A DNA stretch of 64,000 bases, taken from the NCBI RefSeq assembly GCF_040412425.1, contig NC_089781.1, positions 47,383,175 through 47,447,174 of the forward strand, in the 5' to 3' direction. Of this stretch, positions 22,842-38,528 are shown piece after piece (position 1 is the stretch's first letter; each line of letters starts with the position of its first letter). This stretch comes from Macrobrachium rosenbergii (taxonomy: Eukaryota > Arthropoda > Malacostraca > Decapoda > Palaemonidae). Made by a program: the position numbers and the translations under genes. The notes beneath the pieces were generated by a model. The model was not told the origin of the DNA. It saw nothing but the letters and a program-made list of their open reading frames with translations, and ran no database searches.

Positions 22842-23946
22842 AAGTGTAAAACTCCTCCAACCTGGACAACCGTTCTTCCAAGGGAGTTGGAAGTGGTTCC
22901 TCCAGACCGTTGTGCTGATGGATCAGCGCAACAACCTCGACAAATGCCCCCTGCATTTCCGGAGTGTCCGGATCTCTTGGAAGAGGACCTTCCAAGAGAC
23001 AGTCATCCAGAAAAGCCTCTCCCGCAGGAGAGCCCAAGACAGACCCCCCTCTCTCTGCCCCGTACAACAGAGGCGTACGACCTCTCGCTTGCTTGGAGTG
23101 AGGAAGGACCGGATGTTCCCGATGTTGACTGCATAAGGGCCTCAGCCCCAGCAATCCTACCGACCCTCTGTTTCCTCCCGGAGAATCCTGAGGAAGTTGA
23201 GGGGGCAGGAGAGGCAGAGCGAACACTACTGTTGTGTCCGCTGGTATAACCAGTGGAAGCCACGGACCCCTCACGATCTCCAAACCACGGTGGAGCATCG
23301 CGAGAGGGCCTAGACGGACTTACTCGTCTGGGCGAGCGACCGTCTTGACAATCAGGGGACGGCCTCCTCACAGCCGATCCACGCCCCGACGCTGGACGAT
23401 CCTCCACACTGGAGCGTGCAGAGGAGACCAACGCAGGGGCACGGACTGCCGATTGGAGACCACTGTCCCTACCGTCCGGGTGTAATCCAGTCTTCTTCGA
23501 CGCCGAAACAGACGAAGAAGGCTGCTGGGACCCCTTCTTGGTTCCTCCCAACGTCTTCGGAGCCGAGATGTCCTTGGGTACCTTCCCTGACAATCCTTTG
23601 TCCGACTTGGGCAAGGATGATGGTTTGGGTGGGGGGGAAGCCCGAAGGCTCTTCCCCTTCTCCTGTTCTGTGCTCGAGCTCGTTACAGGAGAGGAGCAGC
23701 TCAAGACTGCACTGTCTCCCATAGGAGACCGTGCCTTCGACGATGCTCGCTTAGAAGGCGCCGAAACAGACCCAGTTCGAGAGGATGAAGCCCTTGAACC
23801 GTCTGAGGAGGGTACCGTGGTACCCTTCCCAGTGAGTCTTCTTTGGGGGGGGGGGAGGAACCACCCTCCCCTTCTTAGACTGACTAGACTTAGAAGAGGG
23901 GGTGAAGAGGCAGACGAAGACGACGATGAGGATGAAGAGGAAGACG
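22842..23946 (-). pseudogene. D2 gag middle part, Ser-rich
   Basis: Starts at the TE-A junction with a run of Ser codons (TCT/TCG/TCC), then ASSPPLLSLVSLRRGGWFLP, and a long Ser/Pro/Arg/Lys-rich low-complexity region (to about 23003). A frame change near 23100-23200 leads into ALIHQHNGLEEPLPTPLEER and RLEE, where LINE C enters. Removal of TE-A joins this to the Lys-rich end of the segment 46380-47494 in the same frame. Confidence 0.75.
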
Positions 23947-23951
23947 AAGAT

Positions 23952-26330
23952 AGTCCCGCAGCCCGGACCATTCAGATGCAACGAATGAGATACCGACTGT
24001 AACCCCTACTGATGTTTAGGAGTAGACTTGTAAACAGTGAAACTGACCATCTGCCGAAAATATATGGGTGGCTTACTTAACCCTTTAACGCCGAAGCCCT
24101 ATTTACAAAAACGTCTCCCGTATGCCGGAGGCGTTCGGTGAGTTAGCGCCGAAGCGGAAAAAAAGCTTTTTTCAAAAAATCACAGCACGCTTAGTTTTTA
24201 AGATTAAGAGTTCATTTTTGGCTCATTTTTTTTTTTGTCATTGCCTGAAGTTTAGTATGCAACCATCATAAATGAAAAGAAAATATCATTATCATATATA
24301 AATATTGGAATATATGACAGTGAAAAAAAAAAACTCATATATAATTGTATACAAATTGCGCTGTAAGCTAATGAGTTAATTTTTTTTAGTTGTATTGTAC
24401 ATTAAATTGCGATGATTTTGGTATATAACAAATCTTAAAACCATCAAAGCAACACAGAAAAATATTATCACAAAATGATGCATGAATTAAATAACGCACG
24501 GACGTAAAAAATGTTTTTCAAAATTCACCATAAATCGAAATATTGTGCTAGAGACTTCCCGTTTGTTGAAAAATGAAGCTAATTGATTGAATATTACTAG
24601 ACTGTAAGTGTTTTAGCTTACAATTGCAGTTTTGACCATTTCGGTCGAGTTAAAGTTGACCGAAAGTCGAATTTTTCTATTTATCGTGATTTATATGGAA
24701 ATATTTCAAAACTGATAAAAACTACAACCATGAGTTATTTTTTGTTGTATTGTACATGAAATTGAGCACATTTTCATATATAAAACTTTATGTAACGACT
24801 AATATAAAGTGGTGTAAATATTACTTAAAACGAGACAAAAGAATTTCTGAGATGTTCGGCTGAGTTACCACAAGCAGCCGTAAGGAAAATGTTTTTTTAA
24901 ATTCACTATAAATCGAAATATTGTGCTAGAGACTTCAATTTATTGCAAAATGAAGTTAAATGATTGAATATTACTAGAATGTAAGAGTTTTAGCTTACAA
25001 TTGCATTTTTGACCATTTATCGAGTTAAAGTTGACCGAAGCTTGAAATTTTGGCAGTTATCGTGATTTATGTGAAAATATTTCAAAACTGATAAAAGCTA
25101 CAACCATGAGTTATTTTCTGTTGTATTCTACATGAAACTGCGCACATTTCCATATATAAAACTTTATGTAACGACTAATATAAAACAGTGCAAACATTAC
25201 AACAACGTGATGAAAGAATTTCTGAAAGCGCGGACATAAGGAAAAAGTTTTTTCAAAAATTCACCATAAATCGAAATATTGTGCTAGAGACTTCCAATTG
25301 GTTGCAAAATGAAGGTAAATGATTGAATATTACTAGATCGTAAGAGTTTTAGCTTAAAATTGTGTTTTTTTACCATTTCGGTCGAGTCAATGTTGACCGA
25401 AGGTTGAAATTTTGGCAGTTATCGTGGTTTATATGAAAATATTTCCAAACTGATAAAAGCTACAACCATGGGTTGTATTTTTGCTGTATTGTACATGAAA
25501 TTGCGCACATTTTCATATATAAAACTTTATGTAACGGCTAATATAGAACAGTGCAAAAATTATGACAAAATGACGAAAGAATTTATGAAATTTTCGGCTG
25601 AGTTACAGCCGTGTGTAAGAAAAAGTTTTTTCAAAAATTCACCATAAATCAAAATATTGTGCTAGAGACTTCCAATTTGTTGCAAAATGAAGGTACATGA
25701 TTGAATATTACTCGAATGTAAGAGTTTTAGCTTACAATTGCGTTTTCAACCATTTCAGTCGAGTCAAAATTGACCGAAGGTTGAAATTTTTGTAGTCGAC
25801 GCGGGCACGTCCACTCAGCACCCAACAGACAATTTTAGTCGACGTATGATACGTCCAATAGGCGTTTAAGGGTTAACAAGCACCACTAATTGCTTGTTAG
25901 ATTTTGGGTCTAGATCCAGTATATGAGATACCAGATGAAACTAATATATAATATATCCTTGGACATTATAGAATGACCAGTGACAGACATACTAGTGGGT
26001 TCCCCCTGACACACACACTGCAAGGGGGTGTTAAATGGATCTAGATCCAACTTAGGAGATAACAAGTAAAATTTACACTACAATAGCACTGCACATCCTA
26101 GAGTACTATGGTGGTCATGACAGACATTTTAGTGGGTGGTTACCCCCTGACAGACACCCCACAATGAGTGGGGAGGGGGAGACAGGATCTACATCCAACA
26201 CTGGAGATACCAAGTAAAATTTGCACTACAATAGCACCGCGTATTCTAGAGTTCTGTGTTGGTAATGACAGACATTTTAGTGGGAGTTACCCACTGACAG
26301 ACACACCCTAACGGGTGGGAGAGGGAAGAG
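23952..26330 (+). repeat. TE-A left terminal inverted repeat, interrupted by P2
   Basis: Matches 45786-46374 in inverse orientation over about 580 bp after P2 (24077-25876) is taken out. The inner two thirds consist of three diverged tandem units of about 135-146 bp, each with a gacagacattttagtggg-type core and a ggtatctcc/ggagata element. The outer third carries the unique sequence ending in GCAGCCCGGACC. Confidence 0.85.
24077..25876 (-). mobile_element. Non-autonomous piggyBac-type element P2
   Basis: TTAA at 24077-24080 and 25873-25876 flanks 1792 bp that start CCCTTTAACGCC and end in GGCGTTTAAGGG. It has the same orientation as P3 and is the reverse of P1. The interior has about four tandem units of about 360-390 bp like P1, with no transposase. 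The right subterminal region has two GTCGACG...ACGTCC-type motifs. The empty target site survives in the other TE-A TIR at 46246-46249. Confidence 0.95.
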
Positions 26331-26589
26331 CAAGCCCTGATAATTACTATATAGACTATGTATAGTAGGCTGCTATTCACCAGTAATATACATTATCGTT
26401 ATATACTAATAAATCTTTTTTCTCCTTTCTATATACTTTGTATTTATTTTACACGAATATTATTTGTTTCATATAAATAACATTCATCTGTAGGTCTTTA
26501 ATAATTCGGTCATATCATTTTGTCAAGCAAGCAACTGACTTCAATTACATTACTCACTTTATATTATCTTTGTTTACGAGATGAACGTT

Positions 26590-29151
26590 GATATTGACAG
26601 GGTTTATTAAAGGTAAATTCTACAACAAATGTGTTTGTATTCATCAAATCCTTGCCTGTGTCATGGAAAGATTATTGTTCCAGAGATTTCTGTGCACTCT
26701 TAGTGAAGAAGCAGGGACTGACATATGTTCTTCAGGAAGCGCCATTTGAGGCTAAACCAACTGAGGAGTATCTTGCAGTGAATGACAGTTTCCATGGCCA
26801 TCTGAAATCCTACAAAATTTTTTTTAAACAAGTTATGGAAGGGCAGCTAGGACCAACTGCGGCATACTGGAGTACTTATGTGTACATGGTAAACAGAGTC
26901 TACAGACAACTACAACAAGCCATACACACAAATGATGTAGATCTCTACGTATCAGTTTTACCAACTGTATTGGACATTTTCTTTGGGTTAAATCGACCCA
27001 ATTATGCTCACTGGGGATTTTTGTTTCTGCAGAAGTTTCAGTCCCCCCCAACCTGAATGCCGTGAACTTCTTGATCTTGGTGCCTTCTCCATTTGTAGAA
27101 CAACTAAAAACTATCCTAGGACTGCAGTCGACAAGTGTCTGGAACAAACAGTGAACAAAAATGCAGCATCTCCACTGAAAGGTATTGTTGCCTTTAGGAA
27201 CCCTGAAAGCACATTTCGCAGATGGAGCATTACAACAAGTCAGAGAGGATTGGCTGTTTCAGAATTAAGAACTATACTGGGCATAGAAGAAGTTGTGCAG
27301 CCATCTGTTCAGCTTCGTCAGTGGCGAATCAAGAAAGATAATGAGAGTATAGGAGTCCTAAGTGCATTACTGAAGGAAACTTGCAATCCCTTTGGTGACC
27401 CTGCCAGTAGTTCACCTGACCTCCTGAATATTTCATCTGGAAAAGCTACTGATCAAGAAACAAAGCTTTATCTGCTTGGGTCACTTTCAAGAGGTCATGA
27501 ATGTCGATTGACATTCCCACAAGAGTGCAGTGTTGACAAGTCTAGATTTCTACAGACCATGCCAAGAATAAGAGTTAAAAACTTCGCAATGGAGAATAAC
27601 AATAAAAGGAGATTGATGGTTACTACTCTCAAGTCAGCTGCAGAAGGAGTAAGAGATGTATTTGCATGTATAATCCAGGTTGCTTCTCATCAGAATACTA
27701 GCTTGGACCTGAGACACATTCTGTCATTCCCAGTGACAGAAGTTCCCCTTTCACTGGCGCACAGCGATGGATCTCCCCTAAAAACCGAAAATTCAGCCCT
27801 ACTATGGTTACTGGAAATGAATCTAGACAGCTCTTTATCAACTGTGAGTCACCGTAATGTGGCAGCAACCATTTTCGATGGAGGCTTATTAATCCACACA
27901 ATCTTTCAGCAGACAAATGGATCTTATGGAGCAATAGCAAAGGAACTTTTGATAAAAATCAGCTCTTTTCCAGGAAGCCAAATTCATGTTCTCTTTGATA
28001 AGTACATCAACACTTCACTTAATGATAATGAAAGGAGATTAAGAGGTGACGATAATAATAATAGATTTACAATCACCGGACCAGAACAAATTCCACGACA
28101 AAGAGGCTCCCAGTTATTGACAATTGGAAATTTCAAAGATGAACTAGCAAAATTCCATCTCCTGGAATTGTGTAAGAATCAGTATGGTCCAATCACTGGA
28201 GGTAAGATTTTAGTAGTGTCACATGGTGGTTACTGCTTGAAGTATTCCTTGAACAGTGAACAAGAGTATATAATCATTGATCAACCAGAAAATCTCCAAG
28301 GTCATCATAAGGAGGCAGATACTTTGGTTGCTCTTCATGTATCCAAAGTGCATGGGAATATAACTGTTAGAGCTTCAGATACTGACATTGTAGTAATTCT
28401 GTGAGGTTTACTGGGAAAGATGAGTGAGGAAGAGCAAGGAAAACAAAGTATCATAATGGACTGTGGATATGGAAACAATCGCAGATATATCAACATCAAT
28501 GAGCTGTTTCATGTTTTGGAATTAAAAAGAGCTGGAATATCGGCCGCATTACCAGCATTCCACGCCTTCACAGGCTCAGATGTCACAGCAGCATTGTACA
28601 GGAAAGGAAAAATAAGACCATTTAACATCATGGCAAACGATGAAACAGGAAAATTTGTAAAAGTTTTCCAGGACCTCTCATCCACTCAGGATCCAGACAT
28701 AGAGTCTTTGTCTTCCTCTGTATGTGCTCTATATGGCCATCCACACCTTAGTGACCTTAATGAAGCCAGATATGTCATGTTCAATAAAATGACTGGATCT
28801 GTTAACACAAGAAATCCTCTAGCGAATGTGAAGCGCATCAACTGTGCACTCCTGCCACCTTGTACCGCAACTCTCAAAAAGAAAATTCAAAGTGCTCAGT
28901 ATCTTAGCATTCTTTGGCACTGAGCTGATAGGCAAAATCCCAGGGACGGATTAGACCCAACTCAGTTTGGTTGGAATGAAGATAATCAAGCTTTTATTCC
29001 GGAATGGTTTGAGGGAAGCTCAGTGCCAATGGTCCTCATACAGAACACTAATAATGTGGCAGAAACTGATACCTGCACTGATATTGATCATGATGAAAGT
29101 GATGACCAATGGACAGATGATGAAAGTGCAAGTGATGAAGGCATATATTAA
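26590..29151 (+). pseudogene. TE-A XPG/FEN/PIN-like nuclease protein, decayed
   Basis: Intron-free. The N-terminal piece (26631 to about 27050) contains LPTVLDIFFGLNRPNYAHWG, then a frameshift to ECRELLDLGAFSICRTTKNY. The main frame (to 28404) ends in the acidic motifs EADTLVALHV and ASDTDIVVIL, where TGA (28402-28404) interrupts it. The frame continues MDCGYGNNRRYININELFHV and HAFTGSDVTAALYRKGK, a second TGA at 28921-28923, then an acidic tail DDQWTDDESASDEGIY and the true TAA at 29149-29151. The EAD, DTD and TGSD motifs are the pattern of XPG/FEN-like active sites known from AcademX-type transposons and related invertebrate proteins (family knowledge; assignment inferred). About 840 codons remain; the usual longer N-terminus is absent. 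Confidence 0.75.
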
Positions 29152-29227
29152 CCCTTTAATGCCGAGCCTCTATTTACAAAAGTGTCTGTCGTATGCCCGC
29201 GGCGTTCAGGAATGAGCGCCGAAGCAG

Positions 29228-32838
<3,611 letters not shown>

Positions 32839-33184
32839 CTACACATATTCATACATACACATATACATATTATATTTTTTACTTTGGTACAAATACATAA
32901 CTAAAAGGAATGCAAGTGAAAAACTTTTTTTTTTTGCATAAAACGAAATAATATACAAAACACCAATAAATACAGATATATAAAAACTTGTAATAAATAT
33001 AAAACTAAATATAAAATCAATGCAGAATACTCACTCATAATCCTGACTCTTCGTTCTGTTCTTGTTTTCTCCCTCCTCCATTGAAGAGTCTTGCATTTTT
33101 TCCTCTCAACAAGACGAGGCACAGGTGGAGGAGGGAGACGTGCGCCCTTACTGCCGCCCGCTGCACCCTCCGGTGTCACTCAGG

Positions 33185-35468
33185 TAGGCACACTCCAATA
33201 TATGACCGCAGTGTGGTACTTCACGGTCATACTCCCGAACCTGCAAAGTGCTACCTTGCAGGTGCGACAGACGCATCGGTGTCTCTTCTTCTGCCATTCA
33301 TATGGCACACCCGGCACCGTTTCTGCTTCGCCCTTCTAGGAGCTCCAGTGTGTGATCCCCTGCCTGCAGCCGACACACAGGGTCAACTACCCGACGGGAC
33401 ATTGGAATGTGAGGGAGGGCGGCAGCACGGGTGGCGGCATCATCAAGGGCGGCGGCAGCAGGGTCGGCGCCGGCAGGAGCAGGAAGACCAAGGTTGGCCC
33501 TCCTAGCGACATCTGCCCTATCCTCTCGGGGCAGATGTGGAGCTTGGGGCAGGGGGGCGGTGTTGGAAGGCCACTCCTCTGGATTAAAGTTTATGAGGGC
33601 ATTCCCAGCCACCTCGAGAAACTGGATGTGGGACAACCTCCGGACGTCAGAATTGTACCCACAGTAGAGGATGTAGGCATTCTGGAGGGCCAGCTGAAGG
33701 AGGTATTTGAGGAGCTTCTGTGTCCACCTCCTGGTTCTCCTGGCGAAGGGATAATACTGGATGAGTTGATCAAAATCAACTCCTCCCATGTGCCTGTTGT
33801 AGTGCCCGATGACAGTAGGGCGTTGGACATGAAACTCCTCATACGTAATTCGGCCCTGCGTGTCTTCTTCCGCTGAATGATCTCTTCTTGGATGGGCTCA
33901 TGACTGGTCGTAATCATGGGCACGAGTCGGACCCCCTTCCAACAGATGACGAAGACATCTCCCTTCCGCCACCACTCTGTCTCTCCTCTTGCCAGATGTT
34001 GCGGCTGGCTAGCAAACCTCTTGAGGACATTCGGGACCCCACGCACCAACTGAAGGGTACCACTGACGTGCACACCTGCTTCATACAGTTCCTGGGCCAG
34101 GGATACCGTGTTATAATAATTATCCATAAACAGGTGGTACCCCTGGTTACGGAAACAATCCACAAGACCGAAGACAGTGTCAGCACTGTGGAGAAGACCC
34201 CAGAATACACCGAGAAGTCCACAACGTATCCAGTGTTGGATTCCGTAATAAAAAATAACTTCACACCATATTTCTTTGGTTTCTTGGGGTTGTACACTTT
34301 TATACTTAGATGCCCTTTGTATGGCATCATCCCCTCATCCAAAGAAAGGTTCTTGGAAGGAACCACGAGAAACTGGGACCGTTCACGAACGTACTCCAAC
34401 ACTGGGCGGACTAAGATGAGGCGGTCGGGGTTATTCTGAGGTATGGCCCTTTGGTTGAAGGCGTTGAAATACCTGTCCAACACCAGGAAACTATCACGGG
34501 ACATAATGCCGGGCACATTGGGCATACTTAAAAAAAAATTCCGCCTCCAATATTGCCTGACGTCGGCAGCAGGCACCATTCCAAAAAAAATGTGGAGCCC
34601 CAAAAAATGCGCCATGTCCGTGAGGTTGCAGCCCCGCCAGCGATACGACAACGTCATCTGCAGTTCCTCACGGCAGTACCGAAGCGTAATCTGCCGCATC
34701 TGCGATGAGGTATTCCAGCAATTCCCGTGTCAGGAAGAGCTGAATGAACCCCAGTGCAGTGAGAGGCACAGGGACGGTCAGTCCAGGTACTGCCGTGAAT
34801 GGGTGCATGTTAGGTGGGGTGGGGTCCTCCGACCACCCATCATCACTTTCGGACGAACGGCCTTCACCCAAGCTGCCACGACGTCGCTACCTTCTACGGG
34901 CCCGTGCGCAGGCACGACTTCACACTCCCACCCTCCCCACTGGCCCATCTCCCTCACTTTCACCATCACTTTCTGTCTTGTCCCCACCAGCCACAATCGG
35001 GGCCTCCTCCTCCTCCTCAGACTCTCCCTCATACGCACTGAAACCACTAAATTCAAGCTCACTTTCCTCCTGTGGCTCCCATACGGACATTGGGGGCAAG
35101 TACTCGTCATCGCTAATATCAGGCGTGATGTCCTCATCACTAGATGACCGACTGCCATCGAAATGAGGACTTTCCACCTGCTCTCGATCAAGCTCCAACA
35201 AGTACTCGTCAATGTCCTTTTGTTGGAGGCCTCCCAAATGCTTACGGATGCCCCTCAGGACACCCTGATGCTTCCTAGGGGTCGTAAAAGGCACGGGATG
35301 TGGTCCTTGGTCCCCTTCGGTCAGACGTGGCCAGACAACACGGCGTTGAGAAGCTGGGTCACCTTGGGTGCTTGGTCCATCTCCAGCATCCCAGTCTAAA
35401 ACTCGCCTCACATGGTCACTACCGACAGGCAATATGCGCCTTTCATGGTCCTGACAACGTTGGGACAT
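33185..35468 (-). pseudogene. P3 piggyBac transposase, frameshifted
   Basis: The protein binds transposon ends and cuts at TTAA with a DDD site. Pieces in order: an acidic N-terminus (35468-34920) with ESEEEEEAPIVAGGD; a segment ending GFIQLFLTRELLEYLIADA (34871-34668); the core from 34699 with DRYFNAFNQRAIPQN and NLSLDEGMMPYKGH (first Asp, codon 34339-34337); a shift to HLFMDNYYNT (second Asp, 34124-34122); a further shift to MGGVDFDQLIQYYPFARR (third Asp, 33777-33775); and a Cys-rich C-terminus (CRVCHMNGRRR, then CVCRTCK) to about 33185. At least four frameshifts separate the pieces. Catalytic Asp residues are kept. The plus-strand frames over the same region are antisense shadows. Confidence 0.9.
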
Positions 35469-35743
35469 CTCTGCAAACGTCCTGTTGCCTCACAAATACG
35501 CAAACATCGCCAAAGTTATGCAAAACAAGGATGCGTCAAGATATCGCTCTCCGACGATGCGCCGCTGATGCTTTCTGGTGCAAGAAGGAAGAAATTGGCG
35601 CATGCGCGGCTAGGTGACGCTTCTAAACAAAACAACAGTGTGATCTGTGAGCTCCCGGCATCCCTCAAGGCGCGTGATTTAAAACCTTTCGCAAACTAGG
35701 CCTACAATTATTTTTCCGCGAATATTTAAAAAAACATTTTTTA

Positions 35744-35822
35744 GTCGACGTATTGTACGTCCACTCGGCACCCGACAGACAATTTTAGTCGACGTATGGT
35801 ACGTCCAGTCGCCGTTTAAGGG
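35744..35822. promoter_or_regulatory. P3 subterminal repeats, probable transposase-binding sites
   Basis: Two 20-bp direct repeats, GTCGACGTATTGTACGTCCA (35744-35763) and the same with one change (35788-35807), 44 bp apart. Each contains an imperfect TGGACGTAC palindrome, and the second is followed by the terminal repeat. P1 (left end) and P2 (right end) have the same pair. A binding role is inferred from position. Confidence 0.6.
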
Positions 35823-35826
35823 TTAA

Positions 35827-36037
35827 ATGCAGATATTTGTCAAGGCAGTGTATTTTTGCAGATTTTTATCATTATGATGCCATGATAATATTAGTATAAA
35901 TATATCATGAACATTATAGGTTTTAATGCATAATTTGTATTTATTTATTTTATTTTTACAAAGCAGTGTGCAGTAACAACTGGTAATGAAATTTGTTTAT
36001 TATATGTTAATCTGAGTTAAATGTATATGACTATTTT
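35827..36037 (+). other. TE-A interior between P3 and D3
   Basis: 211 bp of AT-rich sequence. It is the original 3' flank of the nuclease gene before P3 and D3 entered and continues after D3 at 44330. No coding frame. Confidence 0.7.
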
Positions 36038-36340
36038 CTGAGCTCGGCCCCATGTCACCCGGTGAAATTCCATACTAACACGAATTTCTAGGTATAAATA
36101 TTGCTAAGCATACCAGAGAAAAATGCTTTCAGGAATGCTGGAGTTACTACCCCCAGATCGATCGACTTCCATATGGAAGACGTCGGTATAACCAAGGGTG
36201 AGTGAAAGAATCACAACCACAGGGCCACACTCGAAAGACATCCCCATGTCAAAATCCCCCGGGAAGAGTAGAGAGCCGTTCCAGCCCCTGCACTCACCTG
36301 CCCGCCAAGCGGCGACTCCAGCGCCACCTACATCATTCCA
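36038..36340 (+). repeat. D3 left inverted terminal repeat
   Basis: Begins ctgagctcggccccatgtca and ends near gcgccacctacatc. It is matched in inverse orientation by 43990-44297 almost without difference, including the gatcgatcgacttccatatg stretch. Confidence 0.95.
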
Positions 36341-38249
36341 TTTCTAGCACGTGAGATTTTCACTGATTGAATTTTTGTGCTCGTGTTTTTGGCCTGTTTT
36401 TGGATTACCCAGCATGTCTTCGAGCAGCTTTTCTGTCACCAAGTTAAGTACCACCTTCCTGTGGGGTTTTTATGATAAGTTTGGCTGGTTCAATCATTAT
36501 TTTAAAGTTTTGTGCGATTGTGTTATGACGCCGTGGCGTCCCCCAGCCGGCCATGCCGACCGCAAGATTTGCCCATCCAGCTTGTTCTGTTTGGATTTTC
36601 TCCTTGTCGTTATATTCTTATCATTATTCCCCCTGGGTTCCATCCTGGTGGTGTTTCCTGGGCGGGTTGTAACGGCGTTTCTCTATATTTATTTTGATCC
36701 ACTTGTCGGGTTCCTTCATTAGGGTTCCCGTCATTTCCCGCTTGGGTTCCTCTGCCAGGGTGTGTTCCCATTGACAGTATTAGCCGCTTTATTATTTTAT
36801 TGTCGTGCTGGTGTTATTGTTTATGGCCCTAATTTATTTGCGGAGGAGCATCAGTAATACCCTGTCGCTCATCTTGGCTTGGCTGTGCGCCTTGCACGAA
36901 CACAAGTATTCGTGGTTTATGTGTATTTTTGTATTAGCGATGGTAATTTATGGTTCTAGTTATTAGCCTTATCAATACCTTATGTTTATGTTAGGCTAGC
37001 ATTGCTTCCTGGGTCTCCCGCTCTCCCCAGTTAGGTTAGGTGTAGGGTAGAAATCTTCAGGTTGAGGGAGTTAATGTTGTTGTTCCTTCCATGAGCCGTT
37101 GTTTGAGTGATAGAGTGAGCCCCATTGTCTCCCCCTTCTCTCAGAAGGGTAAAACTTTTCGATGGTTGTGTCTCCTCTTTGCTGTCATGGCATCCCTCTC
37201 TTTCGTTCGGCTCTGGTTGGTTTTCAACTCGAAATTTCTCTCCCGTTTTTCCTCCCCTCCCTTTCCTTCTCCCAACCTGTTAGCCTAGGCTATGCCTAGA
37301 TGCAGGTACTGACCCTAGGCTATGACTAGGTGTGAGCTGGCGAGTCCTTAGGTCACTTTCCCCTGAGGTAGGCTACGACCTTCCACGGCTAGTATTAATT
37401 TACTTGGCGCGGTGTGAGACTACAGTTGAGCGGGTGAAGTTTCTTCCCCAGTCTCCTGTTTTCACTGGCTCGGGCCTACTCTCTTCCCTACCCCCCCAAC
37501 CCTTCCCCCCTCCCTCCTCTTAACCCTAACCAGCTCTTGCCTCTCGTGCGGGTGACGTCTATTAATGTTTTCTCCGAGTCTGGGGATTTTCCCTGGTGGA
37601 GGGATTCGCTCTCTCCCAGGACAGTCTCCGGTGGCAATGTGCTTGGTTCGATGTTTCGTTAACTTGCTCTCGGGCGAGTTTCGAACATTCTTGGGTTTCC
37701 TTCATCGTCCTCTCCGAGTTCATGTCGTTCGAGATTACTTTAGTTGGGTTGATTGGCACTTTCTCCGGCCCTTGTGGCCTCGCGTAGTTGGTTGCCTCAC
37801 CCTCCTTCTGTTTTCTGGCGTTAGAGGTTGGGGATCTCCGGAGGGGGTGTTTCCGGACTCCGGGAGGTGTGATACATTTGTTTATTACCAGTTCGTTACC
37901 ATCTCTTTTATTTTATGCATGCATATCCACTAGCGGAGTGAGCTACTCACTCCGCCACTAGTCATTAACTTGTCTTGGAGTCCGGTGTCCTGCCCTCGGG
38001 TTCCGCCGTTTTTTATTCCGGCATCCCTTGTGGTAGGACCCAGTTGACTCAGTTCTCTCGCTCCACCGGAGTATTCCGGTGGTCGGAGAACACCTTGCTT
38101 ACCACTTTATTTAATTTATTGTCTAGTAGGCTCGTCTTTGACGGGGGTTTTCTCCCCTCCGGAGTATTCCGGCGGTAGATTGAAATACCCATGCCTGCCT
38201 AGTTTAAGTTTCTTAAAGTGGTAGGTTCATGTACTCTTTACACTTACAG
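36341..38249 (+). other. D3 leader and gag intron
   Basis: No long coding frame. An ATG at 36414 opens a short Ser-rich frame (MSSSSFSVTK) followed by ttaagtacca. D4 has the matching MASSQDSSSPK followed by ttgagtacca at 53384, so this may be the first gag exon. The rest is pyrimidine-rich with taggttag/cctaggct motifs. It ends at an acceptor (cttacag) at 38249. Confidence 0.45.
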
Positions 38250-38419
38250 ACTGTACGTTGTGAGGAGCCAGGATGCACCGCCACCCTCCATCAACCTTAC
38301 GGACATGTGGTGTGCCGGACCCACGCTGGTTGTGCGGTCCGGTTGGATGAACTTATCGTTTGCATCCTGACGGCTGTGAGGTTTGCTTCGCCTTGGTCAA
38401 CACTGTCCAGGACGAATCG
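38250..38419 (+). pseudogene. D3 gag Cys/His-rich exon, frameshifted
   Basis: Acceptor at 38249, donor GTAAGC at 38420. The reading is TVRCEEPGCTATLHQPYGHV, then VCRTHAGCAVRLDEL, then a one-base deletion shifts the frame to HPDGCEVCFALVNTVQDES. The exon is 170 bp against 171 bp in D4, confirming the deletion. The exon starts with ACT, not ATG as in D4, so either the start was lost or a first exon upstream supplies it. Confidence 0.85.
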
Positions 38420-38528
38420 GTAAGCTCTCGTCTTTCGTCACTCACGTTTTTTCCCAGTCTGATATATGCTCATATTGTAGTTCATATCCTTATGCTACAA
38501 TTTATTATTTGTGACTTTCTTCCCTCAG

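Noticed and set aside
23950..26340. Inverted duplication of host DNA (23.95-26.3 kb versus 45.8-46.4 kb) as a segmental event
   Set aside because: The flanking AAGAT repeats and the restored D2 gag frame are better explained by transposon terminal repeats.
33352..34439. Long plus-strand frames over the P3 transposase
   Set aside because: Antisense to the piggyBac transposase pieces, which carry all recognisable motifs on the minus strand.
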